Part shown: piece after piece, positions 1 through 8,828 of the stretch | How the letters are laid out: each line of letters starts with the position of its first letter | Numbering within the stretch: the first letter of the stretch is position 1 | Source of the DNA: Lysobacter defluvii IMMIB APB-9 = DSM 18482 | GTDB lineage: Bacteria; Pseudomonadota; Gammaproteobacteria; Xanthomonadales; Xanthomonadaceae | Direction: 5' to 3' | Length of the DNA stretch: 64,000 nt | Assembly: GCF_000423325.1 (NCBI RefSeq) | Contig: NZ_AUHT01000008.1 | Span: forward strand, 221,530-285,529 | Program-made: the position numbers and the translations under genes | The notes under the pieces: model-generated | The model's input: the letters and a program-made list of their open reading frames with translations, nothing else | Databases searched by the model: none | What the model was told of the DNA's origin: nothing

Positions 1-125
1 ACGTGCTTGAGGTTGCGGTCCACGGTGGAGTGCACCGCGACCGTGCGGATGCCCAGCGAGTGGCACGCGCGCAGGATGCGCAGCGCGATCTCGCCGCGGT
101 TGGCGATGACGACCTTGTCGAGCAT
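1..125 (-). CDS. accC: Biotin carboxylase AccC, N-terminal fragment
   Basis: First 41 codons of the biotin carboxylase subunit of acetyl-CoA carboxylase, which carboxylates the biotin on AccB using ATP and bicarbonate. The protein opens [17 protein letters not shown], the conserved start of the ATP-grasp N-terminal domain. The gene runs off the left edge of the window, so the catalytic part is not visible. It lies 6 nt downstream of accB on the same strand, the usual accB-accC operon arrangement. Confidence 0.95.
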   Translation of the reverse strand, partial: MLDKVVIANRGEIALRILRACHSLGIRTVAVHSTVDRNLKH

Positions 126-131
126 GGCCGC

Positions 132-620
132 TTACCCGATCACGAACAGAGGCTGGTCGAACTCGACCGGCTCGCCGTTCTCCGGGACGATCTTGAGCAC
201 GGTGCCGGAGGTGTCGGCCTCGATCGGGTTGAACATCTTCATCGCCTCGATGATGCCCAGCGTGTCGCCGGCCTTGACCTGCTGGCCGACGGTGACGAAC
301 GGCGGCTTGTCCGGCGCGGAGGCGGCGTAGAAGGTGCCGACCATCGGCGCGCGCACGACGTGGCCATCGGGCAAGTCCGGGCCGGACTGCGCCGGCTCGG
401 ACTCGGCCGGTGCCTGCGGGCGCCCGCCGGTCGCGGCCTGCACGGGCGAGCTCATCGGCATCACCTGGGCGGGCGCGGCGGGGGCGGCCACGTAGGTGTG
501 CGTGCCAGCGGTGGGGGTACGCGCCAGGCGGACGGATTCCTCGCCCTCGCGGATCTCGATCTCGGCGAGGTTGGAATCTTCGAGCAGGTCGATGAGTTTC
601 TTGATCTTTCGCAGGTCCAT
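132..620 (-). CDS. accB: Biotin carboxyl carrier protein of acetyl-CoA carboxylase
   Basis: 162-aa carrier that bears the biotin moved between biotin carboxylase and carboxyltransferase in the first step of fatty acid synthesis. The N-terminus ([14 protein letters not shown]) is typical of AccB. An Ala/Pro-rich linker spans about residues 45-85 and a biotinyl domain follows. The biotinylation motif EAMKM is intact with the acceptor at Lys128, and the usual thumb region precedes it. The ATG at 620 is chosen because family members begin there; longer in-frame starts would overlap aroQ. It sits between aroQ (58 nt upstream) and accC (6 nt downstream). Confidence 0.97.
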   Translation of the reverse strand: MDLRKIKKLIDLLEDSNLAEIEIREGEESVRLARTPTAGTHTYVAAPAAPAQVMPMSSPVQAATGGRPQAPAESEPAQSGPDLPDGHVVRAPMVGTFYAASAPDKPPFVTVGQQVKAGDTLGIIEAMKMFNPIEADTSGTVLKIVPENGEPVEFDQPLFVIG

Positions 621-678
621 GGTCGGAGCCTCTTTCTGGTTTTCGGGAGGGCGCCGCGCGTCGCGGCAGCCTGGGATC

Positions 679-1128
679 TCAGGCCGGGTCCGTGGCCAGC
701 CGCGCGATGGCGGCGTCCAGTGCGTGCGCGTAGCCGTCCGCCCCGAGGCCGGCGACCACGCCGACGGCCAGGTCGCTGAAGTAGCTCTTGTGGCGGAACG
801 GCTCGCGCGCATGTGGGTTGGACAGGTGCACCTCGTAGAAGGGGATCGCCACCGCGGCCAGTGCATCGCGCAGGGCCACCGAGGTGTGGGTGAAGGCGGC
901 CGGGTTGATCACGATGCACGCGGTGCCGTCCGTCGCCGCCGCCTGCACCCGGTCGACCAGGGCGTGCTCGGCATTGGACTGGAAGCACTCGACCCGGTGC
1001 CCGGCCGCCTCGGCGCGGCGGTGCAGGCGGGCATCGATCTCGGCGAGGGTCATGCGGCCATACACCTCCGGCTCGCGGGTGCCGAGCAGGTTGAGGTTCG
1101 GACCATGCAGGACCAGCAGTTGCGCCAT
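679..1128 (-). CDS. aroQ: Type II 3-dehydroquinate dehydratase
   Basis: 149-aa shikimate-pathway enzyme that dehydrates 3-dehydroquinate to 3-dehydroshikimate; type II members form dodecamers. The signature [21 protein letters not shown] at the N-terminus carries the catalytic Tyr, and the [13 protein letters not shown] segment carries the substrate-binding residues and the catalytic His region. Length matches the family (about 145-150 aa). It lies directly upstream of accB-accC, an order common in gamma-proteobacteria. A 120-nt gap separates it from the tlpA-like gene and could hold its own promoter. Confidence 0.97.
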   Translation of the reverse strand: MAQLLVLHGPNLNLLGTREPEVYGRMTLAEIDARLHRRAEAAGHRVECFQSNAEHALVDRVQAAATDGTACIVINPAAFTHTSVALRDALAAVAIPFYEVHLSNPHAREPFRHKSYFSDLAVGVVAGLGADGYAHALDAAIARLATDPA

Positions 1129-1248
1129 CGCCGGGGACCACGGGAAAGGGCGGCAGTGTGGAACACGCCGTCCCGGCTGTCCAGAAAATCCCTGCAGGAT
1201 CGCCGAAGTTGTAAGGTTTTAAGCAGGTGTTTGATTCGCCGCGCCGGC

Positions 1249-1839
1249 TCAGAGGTCGACCCAGGAATCGATCTCGCCGTGCTTGAACGGGCCGATCTTC
1301 TGCCGCCGCATCACCCCCGCGGCATCGACCAGCACCGTGTACGGCAGCACCCCGGCGGGATTGCCCAGCTGCACGCTGGTGTCGGCCGGGCCGGGCTGGT
1401 CGAGCAGGATCCGGTAGCCGACCGGCACCTGCTCCAGGAAGCGGCGCACCGCGTCCGGATCGTCCAGCGCGATGCCGACCACCTGCACGCCATCCTCGCC
1501 CTGGGTGTCGGCGTAGCGGTCCAGCTCCGGCATCTCCTCGATGCACGGGGCGCACCAGCTGGCCCAGTAGTTGATCAGCAGCGGCCGGCCGCTGCCGTCG
1601 GGCAGCGCCACCGCGTCGCCGTCCAGGCCGGGCAGTTCCAGGCGCGGGATGGCATCGCCGCGGCCGGCCACCTCGAGTCCTTCCGGCGGGGCGGGGGCGC
1701 CGGCGGCGGCCAGCGTCTGGATCGCGCGCTGGCCCGGCTCGGAACCCAGCAGCGGTCCCGGGCCGTTGATCACCAGGCCTGCTACCACGCCGGCCAGTCC
1801 GGCGAGCAGCGCCGCGACCAGGATCCCGCGGTTGCTCAT
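1249..1839 (-). CDS. TlpA-family periplasmic thiol:disulfide oxidoreductase
   Basis: 196-aa membrane-anchored thioredoxin-fold protein. Residues 1-24 form an N-terminal signal anchor. The redox centre WASWCAPC lies near residues 95-100 and the cis-Pro loop region further on. TlpA/ResA proteins reduce periplasmic disulfides, for example during cytochrome maturation, and draw electrons from a membrane relay such as DsbD. Its start overlaps the dsbD stop by 4 nt (ATGA), and a GGAGG ribosome site lies 4-5 nt before the ATG. Coupling to dsbD suggests it is a DsbD client. Its specific substrate cannot be read from sequence. Confidence 0.9.
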   Translation of the reverse strand: MSNRGILVAALLAGLAGVVAGLVINGPGPLLGSEPGQRAIQTLAAAGAPAPPEGLEVAGRGDAIPRLELPGLDGDAVALPDGSGRPLLINYWASWCAPCIEEMPELDRYADTQGEDGVQVVGIALDDPDAVRRFLEQVPVGYRILLDQPGPADTSVQLGNPAGVLPYTVLVDAAGVMRRQKIGPFKHGEIDSWVDL

Positions 1840-4022
1840 GTCGTCGCCTCCGTTGCTCGTTCGATGGCGTCGCGGACCACCTGCGGCGTCAGCACGATCG
1901 GCAACACCTCGCCCTCGCCGCCGCCAGCCGGGTAGACCACGTACAGCGGCACGCCGACCGCCCGGTGTTCCTGCAGGTAGCGGGTCAGCGCGGGGTCCAC
2001 GTCGGTCCAGTCACCAACCAGGTAGGCCATGCCGGTGCGGTCCAGCGCCTCGCGGAACGCATCGCGCGAGAGCACCGTGCTCTCGTTGGCCTTGCAGGTC
2101 ACGCACCAGTCGGCGGTGATGTTCACGAAGACAGGCTGGCCAGCCTGGCGCAGTTCCGCCAGCCTGGCCTGCGAGAACGGCTCCGCGCCCGCATCGTCGG
2201 CCACCCCGGCCTCCGCCCGCGCCGGGCGCTCGAGCGTATGAAGGGAATAGAGCGGCCAAGCCATCGCCAGCAGGCCCAGCACCACGATGGGTAGCCAACG
2301 CCGCGGCGCGCCCATCCGCGAGCGGGTCCACGCCCAGGCCACCAGCGCCAGCAGCACCGCGGCCACCATCCACAGCCCGACCGCGTCGGCTCCGCGCTGG
2401 CGCGCCAGCACCCACACCAGCCACACCGCGGTCAGGTACAGCGGGAAGGCCAGGAACTGCTTGAAGGTGTCCATCCAGGCGCCGGGGCGCGGCAGCCGGT
2501 CGGCCAGCGCCGGCACCAGGCCGATCAGCAGGAAGGGCAGGGCGAGACCGAGTCCCAGCGCGACGAACACCAGCATCGCCAGTCCGGCGGGGGCGGCGAA
2601 CGCCCAGGCCAGGGCCGCCCCCATGAAGGGCGCGGTGCAGGGCGTGGCGACCACCACCGCCAGCACGCCGGTGAAGAAATCCCCGCTCGGGCCGGAACGG
2701 CTCGCCAAGCCGTGGCCCACGCCGGTCCAGCGCCCGCCGAAGTGCCACACCCCGGACAGGCTCAGCCCCAGGGCGAACATCACCAGCGCGAGCAGACCGA
2801 CCACCAGCGGCTGTTGCAGCTGGAAGCCCCAGCCCAGCGCCAGCCCGGCACCGCGTAGCGCGAGCGCAAGCGCGCCCAGCGCGGCGAAGCTCACCAGTAC
2901 GCCCGCCGTGTACCAGAGCGCCTGGCGGCGCGCGTCGGCGCGGCTCGCGCTGCCTTCCGCCAGCGACAGCGCCTTGAGCGAGAGCACCGGCAGCACGCAA
3001 GGCATCAGGTTGAGGATCAGGCCGCCGATCAGCGCCAGCAGCAGGACCGCGACGATGCCCGGCCCGCCTTCCTCGAGCGAGCCGCGCACTCCCTGCGGAG
3101 GCGGCGTGCGGGCGGCCTCCAGCACCTGCCCGGCCGGCATGGAGACCGGGATGCTGCGGGTCATCGGCGGATAGCAGATGCCCTCGTCCCGGCAGCCCTG
3201 GAAGGACACCACCAGGGTCGCCTCGACCGGGTCCGGATGCTCCCGCAGCACCTGCACCGGCACGTCGACCGGCTGCATGTAGACGACGGTGTCGCCGAAG
3301 TACTCGTCGTTGTGGTCCACGCCGGCGGGCCACTCGACCGCGCCAGTCTGCAGTCCCTCGCCGCGCAGCTCGAAGGAGGTCTGGTCGCGGTAGATGTAAT
3401 AGCCCTGCGTGGGCGCCAGCCGCACCAGCAGCCCGTTGCCGCCGTCGGGGATCGCGTCGATCGTGAACGCCTGCTCCTCCGGCAGCGCGTCGGCACCGCC
3501 CACGCCCAGCCCGCGCAGCAGCGGATTCGTGCCCAGTCCGCCGGACAGCAGGCCCGCGGCCGGACCGCTGGTGCCGCCGCCCGCCGCGGGCAGTGCCACC
3601 TCGAGCGTGCGGGTCTGCGGGGGGTAGCAGATCCCCAGGTCCGCGCAGCCCTGGTACTTGACGGTCAGGGTCGTGCGAGGGCCCTCCGCGGTCCCGGGCA
3701 ACAGGGCGGCCAGCTCGCCGCGATAGGTCTCCACCGCGCCGAAGAACTCGTCCTCGTGGGGAATCCCGTCGGGCAGCTGCAGCTCGCCCGCGTTGAACCC
3801 GGGTCCCGCCTGCGCCGAGGTGCGGTGGCGGTAGAGGTAGTAGCCGTCGGCGATGTCCCAGTGCAGCGCGATCCCGTCCGCCTGCGCGCGCGCCTCCAGC
3901 TGGAAGGCTTCGTCGACCGGCAGCAGGTCCTCCGGATTGACGGCGCCCGCGGTGGGCGCCATCGCCGCGGCGCACAGGGCGAGCAGCGCGGCGGCCGCCC
4001 GGCCAAAGAAGGATCGGCTCAA
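1836..4022 (-). CDS. dsbD: Thiol:disulfide interchange protein DsbD with duplicated N-terminal domain
   Basis: 728-aa inner-membrane protein that carries reducing equivalents from cytoplasmic thioredoxin to periplasmic partners. Signal peptide at about 1-27. Two nDsbD-type domains follow: one with GCADLGICYPP near 124-132 and a second with GCRDEGICYPP near 275-283. The eight-helix core has its two cysteines in MPCVLP (~341) and ATPCTAP (~459). A C-terminal thioredoxin domain carries CVTC (~639). Most DsbD proteins have one N-terminal domain and about 570-600 aa, so this copy is enlarged. The start is a TTG overlapping the cutA stop by 4 nt (TTGA), since the signal peptide begins there. Operon with cutA and the TlpA-like gene. 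Confidence 0.93.
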   Translation of the reverse strand: MSRSFFGRAAAALLALCAAAMAPTAGAVNPEDLLPVDEAFQLEARAQADGIALHWDIADGYYLYRHRTSAQAGPGFNAGELQLPDGIPHEDEFFGAVETYRGELAALLPGTAEGPRTTLTVKYQGCADLGICYPPQTRTLEVALPAAGGGTSGPAAGLLSGGLGTNPLLRGLGVGGADALPEEQAFTIDAIPDGGNGLLVRLAPTQGYYIYRDQTSFELRGEGLQTGAVEWPAGVDHNDEYFGDTVVYMQPVDVPVQVLREHPDPVEATLVVSFQGCRDEGICYPPMTRSIPVSMPAGQVLEAARTPPPQGVRGSLEEGGPGIVAVLLLALIGGLILNLMPCVLPVLSLKALSLAEGSASRADARRQALWYTAGVLVSFAALGALALALRGAGLALGWGFQLQQPLVVGLLALVMFALGLSLSGVWHFGGRWTGVGHGLASRSGPSGDFFTGVLAVVVATPCTAPFMGAALAWAFAAPAGLAMLVFVALGLGLALPFLLIGLVPALADRLPRPGAWMDTFKQFLAFPLYLTAVWLVWVLARQRGADAVGLWMVAAVLLALVAWAWTRSRMGAPRRWLPIVVLGLLAMAWPLYSLHTLERPARAEAGVADDAGAEPFSQARLAELRQAGQPVFVNITADWCVTCKANESTVLSRDAFREALDRTGMAYLVGDWTDVDPALTRYLQEHRAVGVPLYVVYPAGGGEGEVLPIVLTPQVVRDAIERATEATT

Positions 4023-4342
4023 GGCGACGGCGCTCCGGTCATGTCGGCGACCCAGTCCAGGTAGGCCCGGCTGCCCCCTGCGGGCACGGTCAGGAACTCG
4101 GGCACGTCGTAGGGATGCAGCTCGTGCAGCCGGCGCTCCAGCGCCTCAAGCCGTGCCGCCGTCGTCTTGATCATCAGCAGCTCTTCGGTGGCTTCCTCCA
4201 CCTTGCCCTCCCAGCGGTAGCAGGAGCGGGTGCCGGGGAGGCGGGTGACGCAGGCGGCCAGCCGTTCGTCCACCAGGGCGCGGGCGACCCGGGCGGCGCT
4301 GTCCGCGTCCGGGCAGGTGCAATAGGCAACGAGGACGCTCAT
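4019..4342 (-). CDS. cutA: CutA1 divalent-cation tolerance protein
   Basis: 107-aa trimeric ferredoxin-like protein of the CutA1 family. Family features seen: the C-x(n)-A-x-x-ARALVDERLAACV pattern early, YRWEGKVEEATEE in the middle, and HPYDVPEFL near the end. CutA was named for copper tolerance in E. coli, but its biochemical role is still unclear. It lies upstream of dsbD with a 4-nt overlap, as cutA-dipZ do in E. coli. A TACAAT hexamer ends 7 nt before the ATG, so the operon mRNA may be leaderless. Confidence 0.93.
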   Translation of the reverse strand: MSVLVAYCTCPDADSAARVARALVDERLAACVTRLPGTRSCYRWEGKVEEATEELLMIKTTAARLEALERRLHELHPYDVPEFLTVPAGGSRAYLDWVADMTGAPSP

Positions 4343-4349
4343 GGACGCG

Positions 4350-4355
4350 ATTGTA
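4350..4355 (-). promoter_or_regulatory. -10 element for leaderless cutA-dsbD transcript
   Basis: TACAAT on the minus strand with exactly 7 nt between its last base and the cutA ATG. That puts the expected transcription start on or next to the start codon. No good -35 hexamer is visible in the GC-rich DNA upstream. Prediction from spacing only. Confidence 0.45.
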
Positions 4356-4414
4356 CCGCCGCGCCGCGCGTGCGCCCGATGGCAAAGGTGACGCGAGGCG
4401 TCCATAATCGACGT

Positions 4415-4538
4415 GGGCCGACAGGAATCGGCCCTGCCAAGGGGGTTGGGTATCGGGGGAGGGCGCAGGATCGCGCCGCGCAACGGATGCCGTCCCGGAT
4501 TCCAGAAGGGTGCGTTCCGCGAGGGGCGCACCCTTTTT
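4415..4538 (+). ncRNA. Candidate small RNA with GGA-loop hairpins, possible CsrA/RsmA-binding sRNA
   Basis: About 124-nt transcription unit with no ORF, between divergent cutA and groES. A -10 box CATAAT (4403-4408) lies 6 nt before the inferred start at 4415; the -35 is weak. The RNA would open with a perfect 7-bp hairpin (GGGCCGA, 4415-4421, with TCGGCCC, 4428-4434) whose loop is CAGGAA. A second hairpin (GGCGC 4462-4466, GCGCC 4473-4477) has loop AGGATC. Between them lie four G-tracts (4441-4463) able to form a quadruplex. Two more GGA triplets follow, at 4485-4487 and 4497-4499. It ends in a canonical terminator. GGA in hairpin loops is the hallmark of CsrB/RsmZ-type sponges. That function is inference; the sRNA gene itself is better supported. 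Confidence 0.55.
4506..4538 (+). terminator. Rho-independent terminator of the candidate sRNA
   Basis: Stem AAGGGTGCG (4506-4514) with CGCACCCTT (4527-4535), 12-nt loop, followed by a T run to 4538. It ends plus-strand transcription where no plus-strand protein gene precedes it. This is the main reason for proposing the sRNA. Confidence 0.8.
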
Positions 4539-4582
4539 CGTCGGGGGCGGGGGGCGCCGGTGCAATTCGCTCGCATCCGCCC

Positions 4583-4610
4583 CTTGAAAGCCGCCGGGGG
4601 TGCCCCATCT
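4583..4610 (+). promoter_or_regulatory. Sigma-32 heat-shock promoter of groESL
   Basis: CTTGAAA (4583-4589), 13-nt spacer, CCCCATCT (4603-4610). This is an almost perfect match to the RpoH consensus (CTTGAAA, 11-14 nt, CCCCAT-T). The start of transcription would be about 95 nt before the groES ATG. No CIRCE inverted repeat (HrcA site) is visible between here and groES, so control looks RpoH-based. Confidence 0.85.
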
Positions 4611-4709
4611 GGGGAGCCAGTCCCGGTCCATCCGGGCACGCAGGCGGTCCCGCGGCCCCTGCGGAAAGCACACAACGTTCCCCAATCCAGTCAATTGCGA
4701 GGCTATGCA

Positions 4710-4997
4710 ATGAACATCAAGCCGCTCTACGACCGCGTGGTCATCAAGCGCATGGAAGAAGAAAAGATGTCTGCCGGCGGCATCGTGATCCCCGATTCGG
4801 CCACCGAGAAGCCGATCAAGGGCGAGGTCGTCGCGGTCGGTGAAGGCAAGGCGCTGGACAACGGCAGCCTGCGTGCGCCGAAGGTCAAGGTCGGCGACAA
4901 GGTCCTGTTCGGCAAGTACTCCGGCACCGAGGTCAAGCTCGATGGCGTCGAGTACCTGGTGGTCCGCGAGGACGACATCTTCGCGACCCTGGCCTGA
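4710..4997 (+). CDS. groES: Co-chaperonin GroES
   Basis: 95-aa Cpn10 lid of the GroEL folding chamber. It opens [14 protein letters not shown], carries the mobile loop region [13 protein letters not shown] that contacts GroEL, and ends near [14 protein letters not shown]. Full length for the family. The ATG at 4710 is chosen because homologues start there; an upstream in-frame extension is only read-through of the leader. It is preceded by a sigma-32 promoter and followed 53 nt later by groEL in the classic bicistronic unit. Confidence 0.98.
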   Translation: MNIKPLYDRVVIKRMEEEKMSAGGIVIPDSATEKPIKGEVVAVGEGKALDNGSLRAPKVKVGDKVLFGKYSGTEVKLDGVEYLVVREDDIFATLA

Positions 4998-5029
4998 CGG
5001 CCCGCAATCCCAGACATCCAATCCACTAG

Positions 5030-6697
<1,668 letters not shown>

Positions 6698-6726
6698 GAA
6701 GCCCCCGGCGGAGCCCCCGCCCCACC

Positions 6727-6764
6727 CCCTCTCCCGCTTGCGGGAGAGGGCCGGGGTGAGGGCC
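6727..6764 (+). repeat. Dispersed palindrome family A, copy 1
   Basis: CCCTCTCCCGC-TT-GCGGGAGAGGG followed by CCGGGGTGAGGGCC. The same unit recurs at 54158-54196 (same orientation) and 49186-49224 (opposite). Intergenic, REP-like, here just after groEL. Confidence 0.85.
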
Positions 6765-6786
6765 TTCCAACCGCCCCGCGCAAAAC

Positions 6787-6815
6787 AAGAACCCCGCCAA
6801 TCCGGCGGGGTTCTT
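6787..6815. terminator. Bidirectional terminator between groEL and the adhesin gene
   Basis: Perfect 12-bp stem AAGAACCCCGCC (6787-6798) with GGCGGGGTTCTT (6804-6815) and a 5-nt loop. A-rich sequence lies on the left and T-rich on the right, so it can stop transcripts from both convergent genes. Confidence 0.85.
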
Positions 6816-6845
6816 CATTTCCGTCAATCGGTACTGCGGCAGCCC

Positions 6846-8729
6846 TTACAGATCCACACCAAAACCAATACCCGCCGACGACTCCCCATCCGCAAACGCC
6901 GCACCAAGCGAGAACGACCCGGTCTTCCCGATCCGCTTCCCGTAGCCCACCGACAGCCCGCTCTCGCCGCCCTGGAAGCCGGCGCCGACCGCGATGCGCC
7001 CGCGCGGGCTTTGGGTCCCAGCGGCGTTGATCGCCATGTTCAGCATCGCCGCGCCCATGGCGCCCTGGCGGTCGATCCGCTCGTCCTGCCGGTGCAGGCG
7101 GCGGTCCACGTCGCGGAAGCGGTCATCGATGGCATCGAAGCGGTCGTTCAACCCGCCCACGTCGAAGCCCACGATCTGCTGGATCGCGGCGTCGGTGTAC
7201 TGGTTGGCCGAAGTAAGGGTGGCCGCGTCGCCGGCCTGCATGTCGGAACGGACCTCCACTTCGCGCCCGTCCGTGTACTCGTTGGCGGCGGTGAGCGTTT
7301 CCGCGTCACCGGCTTCCATGTCCGCGCGGATGGCCACCTCGCGGGTGTCGGTGTAGCCGTTGGCTTCGGTGAGCGTCGCCGCATCGCCCGCGGCCGCGAT
7401 CTCGCGGACCTCGGCTTCGGTGACGGCGTCGATCTCGGCGATCCGCGCGTCGGTGTAGTCGTTCGCCGCGGTCAGCGTGGTCGCGTCGCCCGCATCGGCG
7501 ATCTCGCGCACCCGCGCCTCGCTGACGCCACCGCCGCCTTCCACGCCTTCCAGCGCGGCCTGCAGGGTGCGCAGGTTGACCGCGTCGGTGGCGCCGACGG
7601 CGTCGCCCACGTTGGTGACCCGACGCAGGTTGTCTGCGCTGCCGACGGAGACGGTGTTGGCCTGGTCCGCGACGGACCGTGCGCCAATCGCCACGGAGTT
7701 TGTAGCGTCCTCCTCGACCAGCGCGCTCACGCCGATCGCGATGCTTCCGGTGGGGCTGGCACCGGTGGCGCCATCCGCGAGAACCGCTGCCCCCCGACCG
7801 ATCGCAATGGCTTCATAGCCCGTGGCATCCGCCTTGAGTCCGATTGCCAGGCTCTGGTAGCCGGCTGAAGACGCCTCATACCCGATTGCGGCGCTGCGGA
7901 CGCCCGCGGCGGAGTTGGAGTGTCCGACCGCGAGGCTGCGCTCACCAGCGGCACTGTTGGAAGATCCGAACGCACTGGCGGCGTTGCCCGCCGTTTCATT
8001 GAAGGTGCCGAACGCGTGGCTTGCCCCGCCGCCTGCGGTGTTCTGGTAGCCGACCGCGACCGCGTTGTTCCCGGTGACCTCGTTCATGTAGCCGAACGCG
8101 CTTGCGAGCGAGCCCGTGACCTCGTTCCTGTACCCGACAGCAGAGGACGAACCCCCCGCGGCGGTGTTGCTGCTGCCGAAGGCGACGCTGCCGGCGCCAC
8201 TGGCGGTGTTCCCATGTCCAAAGGCATTCGCGTTGTCCCCGCCGGCTGTGTTGGATCCGCCGAACGCGTTGGCGTAAAAGCCGGCACTGGTATTGGCATG
8301 GCCGAAGGCGGAGCCGCTCTCGGCGGTGTTCGAGGTGCCTACGGCAGCGCTGTTCTGCGCTACGGCGGTATTGCGGTGGCCGATGGCGGAGGACTGCACG
8401 CCGCTTGCGGTGTTGCGGTCGCCAATGGCCGTGCTGCTGCTGCCGCGCGCGATGTTGCCGACGCCGACCGCGGTACTGCTGCCGGCACTCGCATTGTTGC
8501 GTTCGCCGTAGGCGCTTGCGTTGGTGGCACAGGTGCTGTTGGCGTTACCGTGCTCGTTGCCCTGGGTGCGATCGGTCGCCGAGACCTGTTCCCACTCTTC
8601 CGTGGTGGTGTTGTACACCCAGCAGGCAGGGCCGTCGGTGGCGGCGTGGGCCGCGGGGAACGAGACGGCAAGCGCCAGGCCAAGGGCCAGCGGGGACGCC
8701 GTGAGGAGGAGGTTGGACTTCATCTTCAT
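6846..8729 (-). CDS. YadA-like trimeric autotransporter adhesin
   Basis: 627-aa surface protein predicted to trimerise (type Vc secretion). Signal peptide ends at about residue 30 (FPAAHA). Residues ~60-370 hold many 14-residue YadA-head repeats of the type A-x-G-x-x-N-x-A / S-x-A-I/V-G, which form a left-handed beta-roll. After a neck-like segment come four ~28-residue repeats containing AGDAxTLTxANxYTD (about 400-520), likely a stalk. The last ~70 residues match the four-strand YadA anchor, with GRIAVGAGFQGG and a short glycine-rich end. Two start codons compete (8729, 8723); 8729 is chosen with GAG nearby. It lies 99 nt after the kinase gene on the same strand and may share its regulation. 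Confidence 0.85.
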   Translation of the reverse strand: MKMKSNLLLTASPLALGLALAVSFPAAHAATDGPACWVYNTTTEEWEQVSATDRTQGNEHGNANSTCATNASAYGERNNASAGSSTAVGVGNIARGSSSTAIGDRNTASGVQSSAIGHRNTAVAQNSAAVGTSNTAESGSAFGHANTSAGFYANAFGGSNTAGGDNANAFGHGNTASGAGSVAFGSSNTAAGGSSSAVGYRNEVTGSLASAFGYMNEVTGNNAVAVGYQNTAGGGASHAFGTFNETAGNAASAFGSSNSAAGERSLAVGHSNSAAGVRSAAIGYEASSAGYQSLAIGLKADATGYEAIAIGRGAAVLADGATGASPTGSIAIGVSALVEEDATNSVAIGARSVADQANTVSVGSADNLRRVTNVGDAVGATDAVNLRTLQAALEGVEGGGGVSEARVREIADAGDATTLTAANDYTDARIAEIDAVTEAEVREIAAAGDAATLTEANGYTDTREVAIRADMEAGDAETLTAANEYTDGREVEVRSDMQAGDAATLTSANQYTDAAIQQIVGFDVGGLNDRFDAIDDRFRDVDRRLHRQDERIDRQGAMGAAMLNMAINAAGTQSPRGRIAVGAGFQGGESGLSVGYGKRIGKTGSFSLGAAFADGESSAGIGFGVDL

Positions 8730-8828
8730 GTACTCGTGGATTGCAGGCCGGAACGGCGGCCAATAACCGGGCCCGGTACTTCCGGACCCTCCATCCACGA
8801 GATCGGGCGGCGGGAACTGACAGCCTCG

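Noticed and set aside
2011..3975. 654-codon open frame within dsbD in another frame
   Set aside because: High-GC DNA keeps shadow frames open. The translation is Arg/Gly/Ala low-complexity, while the true frame gives a full DsbD.
4413..4709. Upstream in-frame extension of groES
   Set aside because: It would translate the sRNA region and the sigma-32 promoter; GroES homologues start at 4710.
7740..8520. Regular repeats in the adhesin head as a possible CRISPR
   Set aside because: Units are coding, about 42 nt, degenerate and without unique spacers; they encode YadA-head repeats.
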